NCBI GenBank assembly: GCA_040275425.1
Contig: JBEOKB010000260.1
Location: 1 to 33,469, forward strand
DNA: 33,469 nt
Reading direction: 5' to 3'
Source of the DNA: Pinisolibacter sp040275425
GTDB taxonomy: Bacteria > Pseudomonadota > Alphaproteobacteria > Rhizobiales > Ancalomicrobiaceae
Numbering within the stretch: the stretch's first letter is position 1; each line of letters begins with the position of its first letter. The notes under the pieces are model-generated. The model made no database searches, was not told the origin of the DNA, and was given only the letters and a program-made list of their open reading frames with translations. Below are positions 8,407 to 17,124 of this stretch, one piece after another. Made by a program: the position numbers and the translations under genes.

Positions 8407-10115
8407 TGAACCGCCTTCTCACCCTCCTCGCGACCGCCGCGATGGTGGCGCTGCCGACCCTGGCCTACGCGGCCGGCGTCGACGCCGCCGACATCAAGAA
8501 GCAGGCGACCAACTTCCCGGCGATCATCATGTTCGTGATCTTCGTCGGCGTGACGCTCGGCATCACCTACTGGGCCGCTCGTCAGACCAAGTCGGCGGCT
8601 TCGTTCTACACCGCCGGCGGCGGCATCACTGCCGGCCAGAACGGTCTGGCCATCGCCGGCGACTACATGTCGGCCGCCTCGTTCCTCGGCATCACCGGCC
8701 TCGTCTACGGCTCGGGTTACGACGGCCTCATCTTCTCGGTGGGCTGGCTCGTGGGCTGGCCGATCGTGACGTTCCTGGTCGCCGAACAGCTGCGCAACCT
8801 CGGCAAGTTCACCTTCGCCGACGTGGCCTCGTTCCGCTTCGCCCAGACCCCGATCCGCACGCTGGCCGCCTGCGGCTCGCTGGTGACCGTGGCCTTCTAT
8901 CTGATCGCTCAGATGGTCGGCGCCGGTAAGCTGATCCAGATCCTGTTCGGCCTGCCCTACCTCTGGGCCGTCATGATCGTCGGCGCGCTGATGATCGTCT
9001 ACGTCACGTTCGGTGGAATGACCGCCACCACGTGGGTGCAGATCATCAAGGCCGTGCTGCTGCTCGGCGGCGCCACCTTCATGGCCCTCATGGTCATGCT
9101 GAAGTTCGGTTTCTCGCCGGAGGCTCTGTTCAAGCGCGCGGTCGAAATCCATCCGAAGAAGGTCGCGATCATGGGCCCCGGCTCGCTGATCACCGATCCG
9201 ATCTCGGCGATTTCGCTGGGCATGGCTCTGATGTTCGGTACCGCGGGTCTGCCGCACATCCTGATGCGCTTCTTCACCGTGAAGGACGCCAAGGCCGCGC
9301 GCAAGTCCGTGTTCTACGCCACCGGCTTCATCGGCTACTTCTACATCCTGACCTTCATCATGGGCTTCGGTGCCATCGCTCTCATCGCGGGCAACACCGT
9401 CAACCCGGCCGAGAACCCCTTCCTCGACCAGGCGCTCGTGGCGGCCGGCAAGGACGTGATCGCCTCGATCAAGGGCGGCTCCAACATGGCCGTCATGCAT
9501 CTGGCCAACGCGGTGGGCGGCGAATACTTCCTCGGCTTCATCGCCGCGATCGCCTTCGCCACCATCCTCGCCGTCGTCTCGGGCCTGGCTCTGGCCGGCG
9601 CCTCGGCGATCTCGCACGACCTCTACGCCTCGGTGTTCCGCCGCGGCCGGGTCAACGAGATCGACGAAATGCGCGTGTCCAAGATGGCGTCGGTCGGCCT
9701 CGGCGTCCTCGCCGTCGGCCTGGGCATCGTCTTCGAGAACCAGAACGTCGCGTACATGGTGGGCCTGGCCTTCGCCATCGCCGCCTCGTGCAACTTCCCG
9801 GTTCTGCTGATGTCGGTGTTCTGGAAGGGCATGACCACCCGTGGCGCCTTCATCGGCGGCTTCCTCGGCCTGATCTCGGCCGTGGGTCTCGTGGTCACCG
9901 GCCCGACCGTGTGGGTCAAGATCCTCGGCAACGCCGCGGCTCTGCAGCCCTACGACAACGTCGCCATCTTCTCGATGCCGATCGCCTTCATCGGTATCTG
10001 GCTCTTCTCGCTCATGGACAACTCGGCCCGCGCGCAGGAAGACAAGGACGGCTTCGAGGCTCAGTACATCCGCTGCCAGACCGGCATCGGCGCGGCCGGC
10101 GCCGCCTCGCACTGA
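8406..10115 (+). CDS. actP: Cation/acetate symporter
   Basis: ActP (569 aa) belongs to the sodium:solute symporter family and imports acetate and related short carboxylates with a cation. An N-terminal cleavable signal peptide (residues 1-22, ending ALPTLAYAA) precedes about 13 hydrophobic helices. Family signatures include FYTAGGGITAGQNGLAIAGD, YMSAASFLGITG and SGLALAGASAISHDLYASV. The long loop with PKKVAIMGPGSL is typical of ActP. A hairpin with a GCGA loop at 10129-10154 probably ends the transcript. Acetyl-CoA synthetase, a common neighbour, is not in the window; instead a cNMP/CBS signalling gene and an exonuclease follow. Confidence 0.93.
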   Translation: MNRLLTLLATAAMVALPTLAYAAGVDAADIKKQATNFPAIIMFVIFVGVTLGITYWAARQTKSAASFYTAGGGITAGQNGLAIAGDYMSAASFLGITGLVYGSGYDGLIFSVGWLVGWPIVTFLVAEQLRNLGKFTFADVASFRFAQTPIRTLAACGSLVTVAFYLIAQMVGAGKLIQILFGLPYLWAVMIVGALMIVYVTFGGMTATTWVQIIKAVLLLGGATFMALMVMLKFGFSPEALFKRAVEIHPKKVAIMGPGSLITDPISAISLGMALMFGTAGLPHILMRFFTVKDAKAARKSVFYATGFIGYFYILTFIMGFGAIALIAGNTVNPAENPFLDQALVAAGKDVIASIKGGSNMAVMHLANAVGGEYFLGFIAAIAFATILAVVSGLALAGASAISHDLYASVFRRGRVNEIDEMRVSKMASVGLGVLAVGLGIVFENQNVAYMVGLAFAIAASCNFPVLLMSVFWKGMTTRGAFIGGFLGLISAVGLVVTGPTVWVKILGNAAALQPYDNVAIFSMPIAFIGIWLFSLMDNSARAQEDKDGFEAQYIRCQTGIGAAGAASH

Positions 10116-10128
10116 GTGCACTCCATCG

Positions 10129-10160
10129 AACCGAGGCGGGCGACCGCCTTGGTTTCCTCT
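10129..10160 (+). terminator. Rho-independent terminator after actP
   Basis: The arms AACCGAGGCGG and CCGCCTTGGTT form an 11-base-pair stem with one G-U pair, closed by a GCGA (GNRA) loop and followed by a T/C-rich tail TTTCCTCT. It lies 14 bases after the actP stop. Confidence 0.65.
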
Positions 10161-10361
10161 GTCGATCGGCCGGGCTGCTCCAAGCGGGTGGTTCGGCCGT
10201 TCGCACGTCGGAGCCTCGCTTCGCGGCGGGACTCGACCGGGCCGCCGAGGCCGGCTGACAGGCTGTCATCGGTGATCCTACCGGCTCGACGCCGACTACC
10301 ACGCGAGATCAGATCCCGGGCGCTTCGAACCGAACGCGCTCCTCAGAACTGCGGTGCCGAC

Positions 10362-12176
10362 ATGCCCAGATCCTTCGATACCAAGAGCCCCCCGTTCGAC
10401 CGGCTGAGCGAAGCCGAAGCGGCCGAACTCGTCGCCGGGCTCGACATCGGCTATTGGCACGCGGGCCAGAGCGTCCTGCAGCGCGGCGCGGCCTCCGACC
10501 ACTACCACGTGGTGCTGAAGGGGGCGGTCGAGGAGCGCGACGACGAGGGCCACGTGGTGGCCGTGCTCGGGGCCAAGGAGACGTTCGGCGCGCGCGCGGT
10601 GGTGCACGGCGGCGCCGGCGCGCACTACGTGGCGGCGGAAGAGACGCTGACCTATCTGGTGCCGCGCGATCTGCTGCGGTCGCTGATCCAGCGCAATCCG
10701 GCGTTCGCGGCCTTCTTCTATTCGGACATCTCGCGCAAGCTCGAGGAAGCGGCCAAGGGCGACAAGGGGCAGGGCATCGAGGGCGTGCTGCGCGCCCGCA
10801 TCTCCGAGGCGCGTCTCAGGGCGCCGGTGTTCATCGACGCCACGGCGACGATCGAGGAGACCGAGCAGCGCATGTCGGACACCGACACCAACAGCCTGCT
10901 GGTGCGCGACGCAACCCGGGTCGGCATCGTCACCCGGACCAACCTGTCGAAGGCGGTGATCCTGGCCAAGCTGCCGCTGACGACGCCGATCGGCGAATGC
11001 ACCAGCTGGAACCTGATCGCGGTCGACGAGAACGAATTCGTCTTCGATGCGTTGATCGTGATGACGCGGCACAACAAGCGGCGTCTGGTGGTGACGCGGG
11101 GCGGCGAGAAGACCGGCATTCTGGAGGACATCGACATCCTCGGCATGTTCGCCGGCAATTCGCAGCTGATCCCCGGTCGCATCGATCGGGCCAAGACGCT
11201 CGACGATCTGGCGGTGGCGGCGCGGGACATCCAGTCCCAGGTCGAGCGGCTCTATCGCCAGGGCATCAAGGTGCGCGACATCGCGGCGATCACCTCGGAC
11301 CTCAACCGCCACCTGTTCCGCAAGCTGTTCGCCATGGTGGCGCCGGACTCGATCCGCGAGGCGGGGTGTCTGATGGTGATGGGGTCGGAGGGGCGCGGCG
11401 AGCAGACCGTGCGCACCGACCAGGACAACGGCCTCCTGCTCGCCCATGCGGTGCCGGAGGAGGATCTGGCCGGGTTCCGGGTGGAGTTCCAGGCGGCGCT
11501 GGCGTCGTTCGGCTTCCCGCCGTGCCCGGGCAACGTGATGGTGTCCAATCCGATCTGGTCGCAGACGGTCGACGACTTCACCTCGCAGCTGCGGCGCTGG
11601 GTGCTGACGCCGGACGAGGACAGCCCGATGAATCTGGGCATCTTCTTCGACGCGGTGTGCGTGGCGGGCAACGCCGATCTGCTCAAGCAGGCCAAGGACC
11701 AGTTCCTGGCGCTGATGGCGGGCGAGACGGCGGCGCTGGCGCACTTCGCGCGGGCGATCGATCTGTTCCCCGGACCGGGCGGCGTGCTCTCGACGATCAT
11801 GACGACGATCGGGCGCGAGGAGCCGATCGACATGAAGAAGTCGGGAACCTTCCCGGTGGTGCACGGCATCCGCAGTCTGGCGATCGAGAAGGGGCTCTCC
11901 GAGACCTCGACCGTCGAGCGGATCATGGCGATCTCGACGACCGGTCTGTTCGACGAGATGTTCGCGCGCGAGCTCGCCGACGCCTTCAACTACTTCGTCC
12001 AGCTGCGGATGCGCTCGCAGGTGCGGGCGCATCTGGCCGGCACGACCGAGGGCGAATCGATGGTACGGCCGTCCGATCTCACGGCGCTCGACCGCGATCT
12101 CCTGCGCGACGCGCTGCGGGTGGTGAAGCGGTTCCGCGACATCGTGCGCAATCACTTCAAACTCGGCATGTTCTGA
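10362..12176 (+). CDS. cNMP-binding / CBS pair / DUF294 nucleotidyltransferase-like protein
   Basis: A 604-residue soluble signalling protein. Residues about 20-130 form a cyclic-nucleotide-binding fold (GQSVLQRGAASDHYHVVLKG). Residues about 155-270 are two CBS repeats, which usually bind adenine nucleotides. From about 300 comes a GlnD-like nucleotidyltransferase core with MGSEGRGEQTVRTDQDNGLL, where GS and Asp353/Asp355 fit the metal-binding pattern. A DUF294 C-terminal region follows. Such proteins are repeatedly found beside actP and a DnaQ-like exonuclease, and are thought to sense energy state and control acetate uptake; the target is unknown. I chose the ATG at 10362; the open frame extends upstream but without domain support. 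Confidence 0.88.
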   Translation: MPRSFDTKSPPFDRLSEAEAAELVAGLDIGYWHAGQSVLQRGAASDHYHVVLKGAVEERDDEGHVVAVLGAKETFGARAVVHGGAGAHYVAAEETLTYLVPRDLLRSLIQRNPAFAAFFYSDISRKLEEAAKGDKGQGIEGVLRARISEARLRAPVFIDATATIEETEQRMSDTDTNSLLVRDATRVGIVTRTNLSKAVILAKLPLTTPIGECTSWNLIAVDENEFVFDALIVMTRHNKRRLVVTRGGEKTGILEDIDILGMFAGNSQLIPGRIDRAKTLDDLAVAARDIQSQVERLYRQGIKVRDIAAITSDLNRHLFRKLFAMVAPDSIREAGCLMVMGSEGRGEQTVRTDQDNGLLLAHAVPEEDLAGFRVEFQAALASFGFPPCPGNVMVSNPIWSQTVDDFTSQLRRWVLTPDEDSPMNLGIFFDAVCVAGNADLLKQAKDQFLALMAGETAALAHFARAIDLFPGPGGVLSTIMTTIGREEPIDMKKSGTFPVVHGIRSLAIEKGLSETSTVERIMAISTTGLFDEMFARELADAFNYFVQLRMRSQVRAHLAGTTEGESMVRPSDLTALDRDLLRDALRVVKRFRDIVRNHFKLGMF

Positions 12177-12186
12177 GGCACATCCC

Positions 12187-12858
12187 ATGATGAACTGGCT
12201 GAGGCGGCGGATCGACAAGGCGCGGATCAGGGATCCGCGATGGCTCGCGTTGTTCGAGGAGGATCCGTCGGGCGAGGTGGTGTCGGTCGACTGCGAGACG
12301 ACCGGATTCGACACCAAGCGCGACGACATCATCTCGATCTCGGCGATCAAGATCTCCGGCAACAAGATCCTGACGTCGCAGGCCTTCAACGTGTTCGTGC
12401 GGCCGGAGGCGGAGATGCGGGCGGATGCGATCCGCATTCACCAGTTGCGGGCGATCGACGTGGAGCGGGCGCGGCCGATGCGCGAGGTGCTGCCCGAGTT
12501 CCTCGAGTTTCTGGGCGGACGGCCGCTGGTCGGCTACTGGATCGACTACGACTGGGCGATGATCAATCGCTACGTCAAGGAGTACTACGGCTTCAATCTG
12601 CCGAACCGGCGGATCGAGGTCTCGGCGCTCTACTACGATCGAAAGTACGGCGACGCGCCGCAGGGAACGCAGATCGATCTGTCGTTCGCGGCGATCACGC
12701 GCGATCTCGGTCTGCGCCAGCTGGCGCTGCACGACGCCTTCAACGACGCGCTGTCGGCGGGCGAGATGTACGTCCAGCTGCTCGACATGAAGGCGCGGGG
12801 CGTGAAGATCGAGCGGGCCCATACCCACGACAATTCGGCCGGGATCACCGCCGGCTGA
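12187..12858 (+). CDS. DnaQ-like 3'-5' exonuclease (DEDDh)
   Basis: A 223-residue exonuclease of the DNA polymerase III epsilon type. Exo I is VSVDCETTG (Asp35, Glu37), Exo II is VGYWIDYDWAMIN with Asp122, and Exo III is LHDAFNDAL with His182 and Asp187, so the DEDDh residues are complete. It lacks the clamp-binding and polymerase-binding tail of true DnaQ and starts with a basic helix. It begins 10 bases after the DUF294 gene, its ribosome site TGAGG overlapping that stop codon, so the two form an operon. Its role beside an acetate permease is not established. Confidence 0.87.
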   Translation: MMNWLRRRIDKARIRDPRWLALFEEDPSGEVVSVDCETTGFDTKRDDIISISAIKISGNKILTSQAFNVFVRPEAEMRADAIRIHQLRAIDVERARPMREVLPEFLEFLGGRPLVGYWIDYDWAMINRYVKEYYGFNLPNRRIEVSALYYDRKYGDAPQGTQIDLSFAAITRDLGLRQLALHDAFNDALSAGEMYVQLLDMKARGVKIERAHTHDNSAGITAG

Positions 12859-12868
12859 GGGATCGGGA

Positions 12869-12897
12869 AAAATGCCCGCCGACGTGCGGCGGGCCTT
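12869..12897 (-). terminator. Hairpin oriented as a minus-strand terminator
   Basis: GCCCGCC (12874-12880) and GGCGGGC (12888-12894) form a 7-base-pair stem with a 7-base loop. Read on the minus strand it is followed by ATTTTTCCC, a proper U-tract. Read on the plus strand it has only CTTGCG. Both flanking genes are on the plus strand, so the direction is unexpected. It may work weakly after the exonuclease or block antisense transcription from dnaN. Confidence 0.4.
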
Positions 12898-13015
12898 GCG
12901 TCGAGCGGCGTGAGCGGTCAAGTTCTTACCCCCGGTCGTGACGACCGCTCCAACGGCGCCGACGCCGCGCTCGCGCGCGAGGCGCCGAAACCCGACAAGC
13001 CTTCGGAAGACATCG

Positions 13016-14167
13016 ATGAAAGTGACAGTCGAGCGGGCGCAACTCGTCAAGTCCCTGACCCACGTGCACCGGGTCGTGGAACGGCGCAACACCATTCCCA
13101 TTCTCTCCAACGTGCTGCTGCGCGCCGAAGGCGGCGAGTTGAAGCTCAAGGCGACCGATCTCGACATCGAGATCTCCGAGGCGATCCCGGCGATGGTCGA
13201 GCAGGCGGGCGCCACCACGGTGCCGGCCCACATGCTGCACGACATCGTGCGCAAGCTGCCGGACGGGGCGCAGGTGGAGTTGTCCACGCGCGCCGACGGG
13301 GCGACGCTGGACCTCAAGTCCGGGCGGTCGAAGTTCGCGCTGCAGATGCTGCCGGAATCGGACTTCCCCGATCTCACCGCCGGCACCTTCACCCACACGT
13401 TCACGCTCGCCGCCGCCGATCTGAAGCGGCTGGTCGATCGAACCTGGTTCGCGATCTCGACCGAGGAGACGCGCTACTATCTGAACGGTATCTATTTCCA
13501 CGCGGTCGAGGCGGGCGGGGACCTGCGCTTCCGCGCGGTGGCGACCGACGGCCATCGTCTGGCCCAGGCCGAGGTGGTGGCGCCGCACGGCTGCGAGGGC
13601 ATGCCGGGGGTGATCGTGCCGCGCAAGACGGTCGGAGAGATCCAGAAGCTGGTCGACGATCCGGAGGCCAAGGTCACGGTCGAGCTGTCCGATTCGAAGA
13701 TCCGGCTGACCTTCCTGCCGAAGGTCGGCGAGGGCGAGGCGGCGCCGGTCGGCATCGTGCTCACCTCCAAGCTGATCGACGGCACCTTCCCCGACTACGG
13801 CCGGGTGATCCCGCAGGGCAACGACAAGGAGATGAAGGTCGATCGCGACGAGTTCGCGGCCGCCGTCGACCGCGTGTCGACGATCTCCTCCGAGCGCGGC
13901 CGGGCGGTGAAGCTGACCATCGGCGAGGGGCGTCTGGTGCTGTCGGTCAACAATCCGGACAGCGGCTCGGCGAGCGAGGAACTGGCGGTCGAGTACGACG
14001 AGGAGACGCTCGACATCGGTTTCAACAGCCGATACCTGCTCGACATCGCCTCGCAGCTCGAGACCGAGACGGCGGTGTTCCGCCTCGCCGATTCGGGCTC
14101 GCCGACGCTGATCTCCGATCTCGGCCAGTCGAACGCGCTCTACGTGCTGATGCCGATGCGGGTGTGA
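13016..14167 (+). CDS. dnaN: DNA polymerase III beta sliding clamp
   Basis: DnaN (383 aa) forms the dimeric ring that holds DNA polymerase III on DNA. It begins MKVTVERAQLVKSLTHVHRVVERRNTIPILSNVLL, as expected for domain I. It carries the clamp landmarks RYYLNGIYFH, ATDGHRLA, PDYGRVIP and the C-terminal YVLMPMRV that lines the peptide-binding pocket. Length is close to the usual 370-380. The ATG at 13016 has GGAAG 6 bases upstream. Unlike many bacteria, dnaA and recF are not adjacent here. A strong terminator follows. Confidence 0.97.
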   Translation: MKVTVERAQLVKSLTHVHRVVERRNTIPILSNVLLRAEGGELKLKATDLDIEISEAIPAMVEQAGATTVPAHMLHDIVRKLPDGAQVELSTRADGATLDLKSGRSKFALQMLPESDFPDLTAGTFTHTFTLAAADLKRLVDRTWFAISTEETRYYLNGIYFHAVEAGGDLRFRAVATDGHRLAQAEVVAPHGCEGMPGVIVPRKTVGEIQKLVDDPEAKVTVELSDSKIRLTFLPKVGEGEAAPVGIVLTSKLIDGTFPDYGRVIPQGNDKEMKVDRDEFAAAVDRVSTISSERGRAVKLTIGEGRLVLSVNNPDSGSASEELAVEYDEETLDIGFNSRYLLDIASQLETETAVFRLADSGSPTLISDLGQSNALYVLMPMRV

Positions 14168-14192
14168 TCGCACCGCCTCCGAACGAACGAAG

Positions 14193-14230
14193 AAACGGCC
14201 GGCGAGCAATGCTCCCGGCCGTTTTCGTTT
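14193..14230 (+). terminator. Rho-independent terminator of dnaN
   Basis: A perfect 10-base-pair stem (AAACGGCCGG with CCGGCCGTTT) continues, after one bulged C, into GAGC-AAT-GCTC, and is followed by TTTTCGTTTC. It lies 25 bases after the dnaN stop and may also serve aroA from the other side. Confidence 0.88.
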
Positions 14231-14313
14231 CATACCTCGACGCATTCGGCCGGTGACTCAGAGCGGGATCGCTGCGCGGTCCCGCCCTCAGGTCGGTCGC
14301 CTCAAGGGGGACT

Positions 14314-15657
14314 TCACCCCTCGACGAATTCCGCTCCCAGGCCCTCCATGAGGCCGCGGAAGCTCGGGAAGGAGGTTGCGATCATCGCGGTGTCGTCGAC
14401 GGCGACGGCGGCGTCGGCGGCCATGCCGAGCACCAGGAAGGCCATGGCGATGCGGTGATCGAGGTGGGTGGCGACGGTGCCGCCACCGATCCGCACGCCC
14501 GGACGGCGGCCGGCGACGGTGAGGCTCGTCTCGCCCTCGGCGCAGGCGACGGCGTTGGCCTCGAGGCCACGGGCGACGGCGGCGAGGCGGTCGCTCTCCT
14601 TGACGCGCAGCTCCTCGAGCCCGTCCATCACCGTCGGCCCCTCGGCGAAGGCGGCGGCGACGGCGAGGACGGGGTATTCGTCGATCATGGCCGGGGCGCG
14701 CTCGGGCGGCACCACCACGCCCTTCAGCCTCGAGGCGCGGACGTGGACGTCGCCGATGCGCTCGCCGCCCGACAGGCGCTCGTTCTCGATGGTGAGATCG
14801 CCGCCCATTTCGACGAGCGTCTGGAACAGGCCGGTGCGCAGCGGGTTGAGCAGCACGTTCTCCACCGTGACGTCGGAGCCGGGCACGATCAGGCCGGCGA
14901 CGACGGCGAAGGCGGCGGAGGAGGGATCGCCCGGCACCACGACGTGCTGGGCTCGCAGCTCGGGGCGGCCGACGAGGCGGATCAGGCGCTCGCCGTTCTC
15001 GGCGATCTCGACCGAGAGGTCGGCGCCGAAGCCCTGGAGCATGCGCTCGGTGTGGTCGCGGGTGGCGATCGGCTCGATCACGGTGGTGACGCCGGGGGCG
15101 CCGAGACCGGCGAGGAGGACCGCCGACTTGACCTGGGCGGAGGGCATCGGCACGCGGTAGGTGATCGGCACCGGGGTCTGCGGGCCCTTGAGGGTCAGCG
15201 GCAGGCGATCGCCGGCGCGGGCGATGACGGCGACGCCCATCTCGCGCAAGGGGTTCAGCACGCGGCCCATGGGCCGGCGGGAGAGCGAGGCGTCGCCGAC
15301 GAAGGTGGCGGCGATCGCATGGCCACCGACGAGGCCCATGGTCAGGCGCGAGCCGGTGCCGGCGTTGCCGAAGTCGAGCACGGTCTCCGGTTCGAGCAGG
15401 CCGCCGCAGCCGAGCCCGGAGACGCGCCAGGCGCCCTCGCCGTCGCGGGTGACGGTGGCGCCGAGGGCACGCATGGCGGCGCCGGTGCCGAGCACGTCGT
15501 CGGCCTCGAGCAGGCCCTCGATGCGGGTCTCGCCGAGCGAGACGGCGCCGAACATCAGGGCGCGATGGGAGATCGACTTGTCGCCGGGGACGCGGATGCG
15601 CCCGGTGAGGGCGCCACCGGGGCGGGCGGAGAGCGGCTTGGCGGCGGCGTGGCTCAT
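14314..15657 (-). CDS. aroA: EPSP synthase (3-phosphoshikimate 1-carboxyvinyltransferase), class II
   Basis: AroA (447 aa) transfers the enolpyruvyl group of PEP to shikimate 3-phosphate in the shikimate pathway. Motifs are VPGDKSISHRALMFGA, LDFGNAGTGSRLTMGLV, RPMGRVLNPLREMG, RVPMPSAQVKSAVLLAGL, IDEYPVLAVAAAFAEG and ELRVKESDRL. The wording follows the class II enzymes, of which Agrobacterium CP4 is the known case. At residue 100, where CP4 has the Ala that limits glyphosate binding, this protein has Gly (NAGTG). I therefore infer a normal, more sensitive site. The gene converges on dnaN and is divergent from the TIGR02300 gene. Confidence 0.96.
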   Translation of the reverse strand: MSHAAAKPLSARPGGALTGRIRVPGDKSISHRALMFGAVSLGETRIEGLLEADDVLGTGAAMRALGATVTRDGEGAWRVSGLGCGGLLEPETVLDFGNAGTGSRLTMGLVGGHAIAATFVGDASLSRRPMGRVLNPLREMGVAVIARAGDRLPLTLKGPQTPVPITYRVPMPSAQVKSAVLLAGLGAPGVTTVIEPIATRDHTERMLQGFGADLSVEIAENGERLIRLVGRPELRAQHVVVPGDPSSAAFAVVAGLIVPGSDVTVENVLLNPLRTGLFQTLVEMGGDLTIENERLSGGERIGDVHVRASRLKGVVVPPERAPAMIDEYPVLAVAAAFAEGPTVMDGLEELRVKESDRLAAVARGLEANAVACAEGETSLTVAGRRPGVRIGGGTVATHLDHRIAMAFLVLGMAADAAVAVDDTAMIATSFPSFRGLMEGLGAEFVEG

Positions 15658-15778
15658 GGGCGGGTCTCGAGGCGTCGTGATCGCGGGAGGCCCCTCCTAT
15701 CACGAGGGGCGGGGCGGCGTCATCCGTCGCCGTATCCGCCGAGGCGCGCGCGAGGAGGCGACCGGGTGCGATTCGGTT

Positions 15779-15807
15779 TTGACAGGCGCGCGGCTTCGGA
15801 CTAGAGG
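15779..15807 (+). promoter_or_regulatory. Sigma-70 promoter of the TIGR02300 gene
   Basis: A perfect TTGACA (15779-15784) is separated by 17 bases from TAGAGG (15802-15807). The start of transcription would fall near 15814, about 30 bases before the GTG start of the next gene. Confidence 0.7.
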
Positions 15808-15844
15808 GGGATGATTCCTTCCTCTTTCTTTCGCGAGACGATCC

Positions 15845-16222
15845 GTGGCGAAACCCGAACTCGGCACCAAGCGCCTCTGCCCGAACTGCGGCACCAAGTA
15901 CTACGACCTGAACCGCGACCCGATCCTGTGCCCGAAGTGCGGCACCACCTTCACGGTGGCGGCGATCGCGCTGCGCGCCAAGGCGGCTCCGGTCGAGGAG
16001 GAAGAGGTCGAGGCGGAGGAGGCCCTGCCGGTCGACTTCGTCAGCCTCGAGGAGGCCGACGCCGAACAGAGCGGCGGCGAAGAGGTTCCGGAGATCGAGG
16101 ACGAGGAGATCGCCGACATCGGCGACGATCTCGGCGACGACACGTTCCTCGAGCCCGAGGACGACGAGGAAGACATCGACGGCATCGACATCGACGTCGC
16201 GGCCGAAGACGAGGAGCGCTGA
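15845..16222 (+). CDS. TIGR02300 / FYDLN acid protein
   Basis: A 125-residue protein with an N-terminal four-cysteine zinc ribbon (Cys12, Cys15, Cys29, Cys32) around the signature YYDLNRDPILCPKCG, which is the FYDLN motif with Tyr for Phe. From about residue 50 the chain is strongly acidic (EEEEVEAEEA, EIEDEEIADIGDDLGDD, EPEDDEEDIDG). The family is widespread in alphaproteobacteria and its function is unknown. The start is GTG, set by the sequence MAKPELGTKRLCPNCG; no strong ribosome site is seen. It has its own promoter and precedes tRNA-Ala. Confidence 0.93.
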   Translation: MAKPELGTKRLCPNCGTKYYDLNRDPILCPKCGTTFTVAAIALRAKAAPVEEEEVEAEEALPVDFVSLEEADAEQSGGEEVPEIEDEEIADIGDDLGDDTFLEPEDDEEDIDGIDIDVAAEDEER

Positions 16223-16330
16223 GGGCGGAAACCCTCGGCATTCCGGCACCGAGCGGGGCGCCGGGCGAAGAGTTTTCCACACCCCCTTTCACCGCCTTCG
16301 AAAAAAATGTCCGAGGGGGGCGAAAAGGGG

Positions 16331-16359
16331 TTGATCGAAGGGCGGGATGCCTTTAGAGA
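16331..16359 (+). promoter_or_regulatory. Likely promoter of tRNA-Ala
   Basis: TTGATC (16331-16336) and TAGAGA (16354-16359) are spaced by 17 bases and end about 45 bases before the tRNA. The -10 box resembles the TAGAGG box of the promoter at 15779. Confidence 0.45.
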
Positions 16360-16404
16360 TCGCCGCCGTCGGCCGGGGTTCCCAAGCCTCGGCGGAGAAC
16401 GAGT

Positions 16405-16480
<76 letters not shown>

Positions 16481-16492
16481 AATCTCCTTCAG

Positions 16493-16525
16493 AAAAGCCC
16501 CGGTTCGCCGGGGCTTTTTGCTTTT
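16493..16525 (+). terminator. Rho-independent terminator after tRNA-Ala
   Basis: The stem AAAAGCCCCGG / CCGGGGCTTTT is closed by a TTCG tetraloop and followed by TTTTTGCTTTT, starting 12 bases after the tRNA. Confidence 0.9.
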
Positions 16526-17124
16526 CGAACAGCTCGACCCCACTTCGCGCGGAAGATCGTCGGGAGCCGGCGTCGTTCGAATCGTTGCCCGGCTCGTCCA
16601 AACCGTCGGGCGACGCGAGGTCGAGACGGCGCGCATTGCGCTTCGCGCGCGCGGACATGGGCGTCTTCGCCCGCCTGCTCCCGAGGACGACCGCGATTTT
16701 CGGTGAGCTCGATGCGAGCCTTCATCCACGGGCGGTTCGATCTCGCGCGCAGCGTCGACCGTGCCCGACCCGTGGCTGTGCAAGATGACCGAAACCTTCG
16801 ACCAGGTCGCATGGCGCCAGGCTCATGTCGCGTGCTCGGCATCGGCTGGGCGCCCCTCTTCAAGCGGCCCGCTGCGGGCATGCTCGAACGGATTCGCCTC
16901 GATCGACGCCAGCGGTTTTCCGCGAGCGTCGATCGAGGTGCTGATCGACGGTGCTCGTCGTGCCGCATCCGATCGGAGGTTCGCGCCGGCCCAACTCGGG
17001 GACCAGAGCCGAGGCGCCGTCGCTCACAGGCGTGCAGAAGCCGGACCGAATTCGCCCGCGCCTTTTCGCGTGGTGAGACGGCGCGGCAGGGAGTTGCCGA
17101 CAAAGGCGGGTCGCTCGAGGCGGG
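16526..17124. other. Gene-free stretch between tRNA-Ala and the manA-like gene
   Basis: About 600 bases with several open frames on both strands, none of which gives a recognisable or compositionally convincing protein. The translations are rich in Arg, Ser and Pro, as expected of shadow frames in GC-rich DNA. I see no repeat, integrase or hairpin of note. It may be decayed sequence at the border between the housekeeping block and the stress block. Confidence 0.4.
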
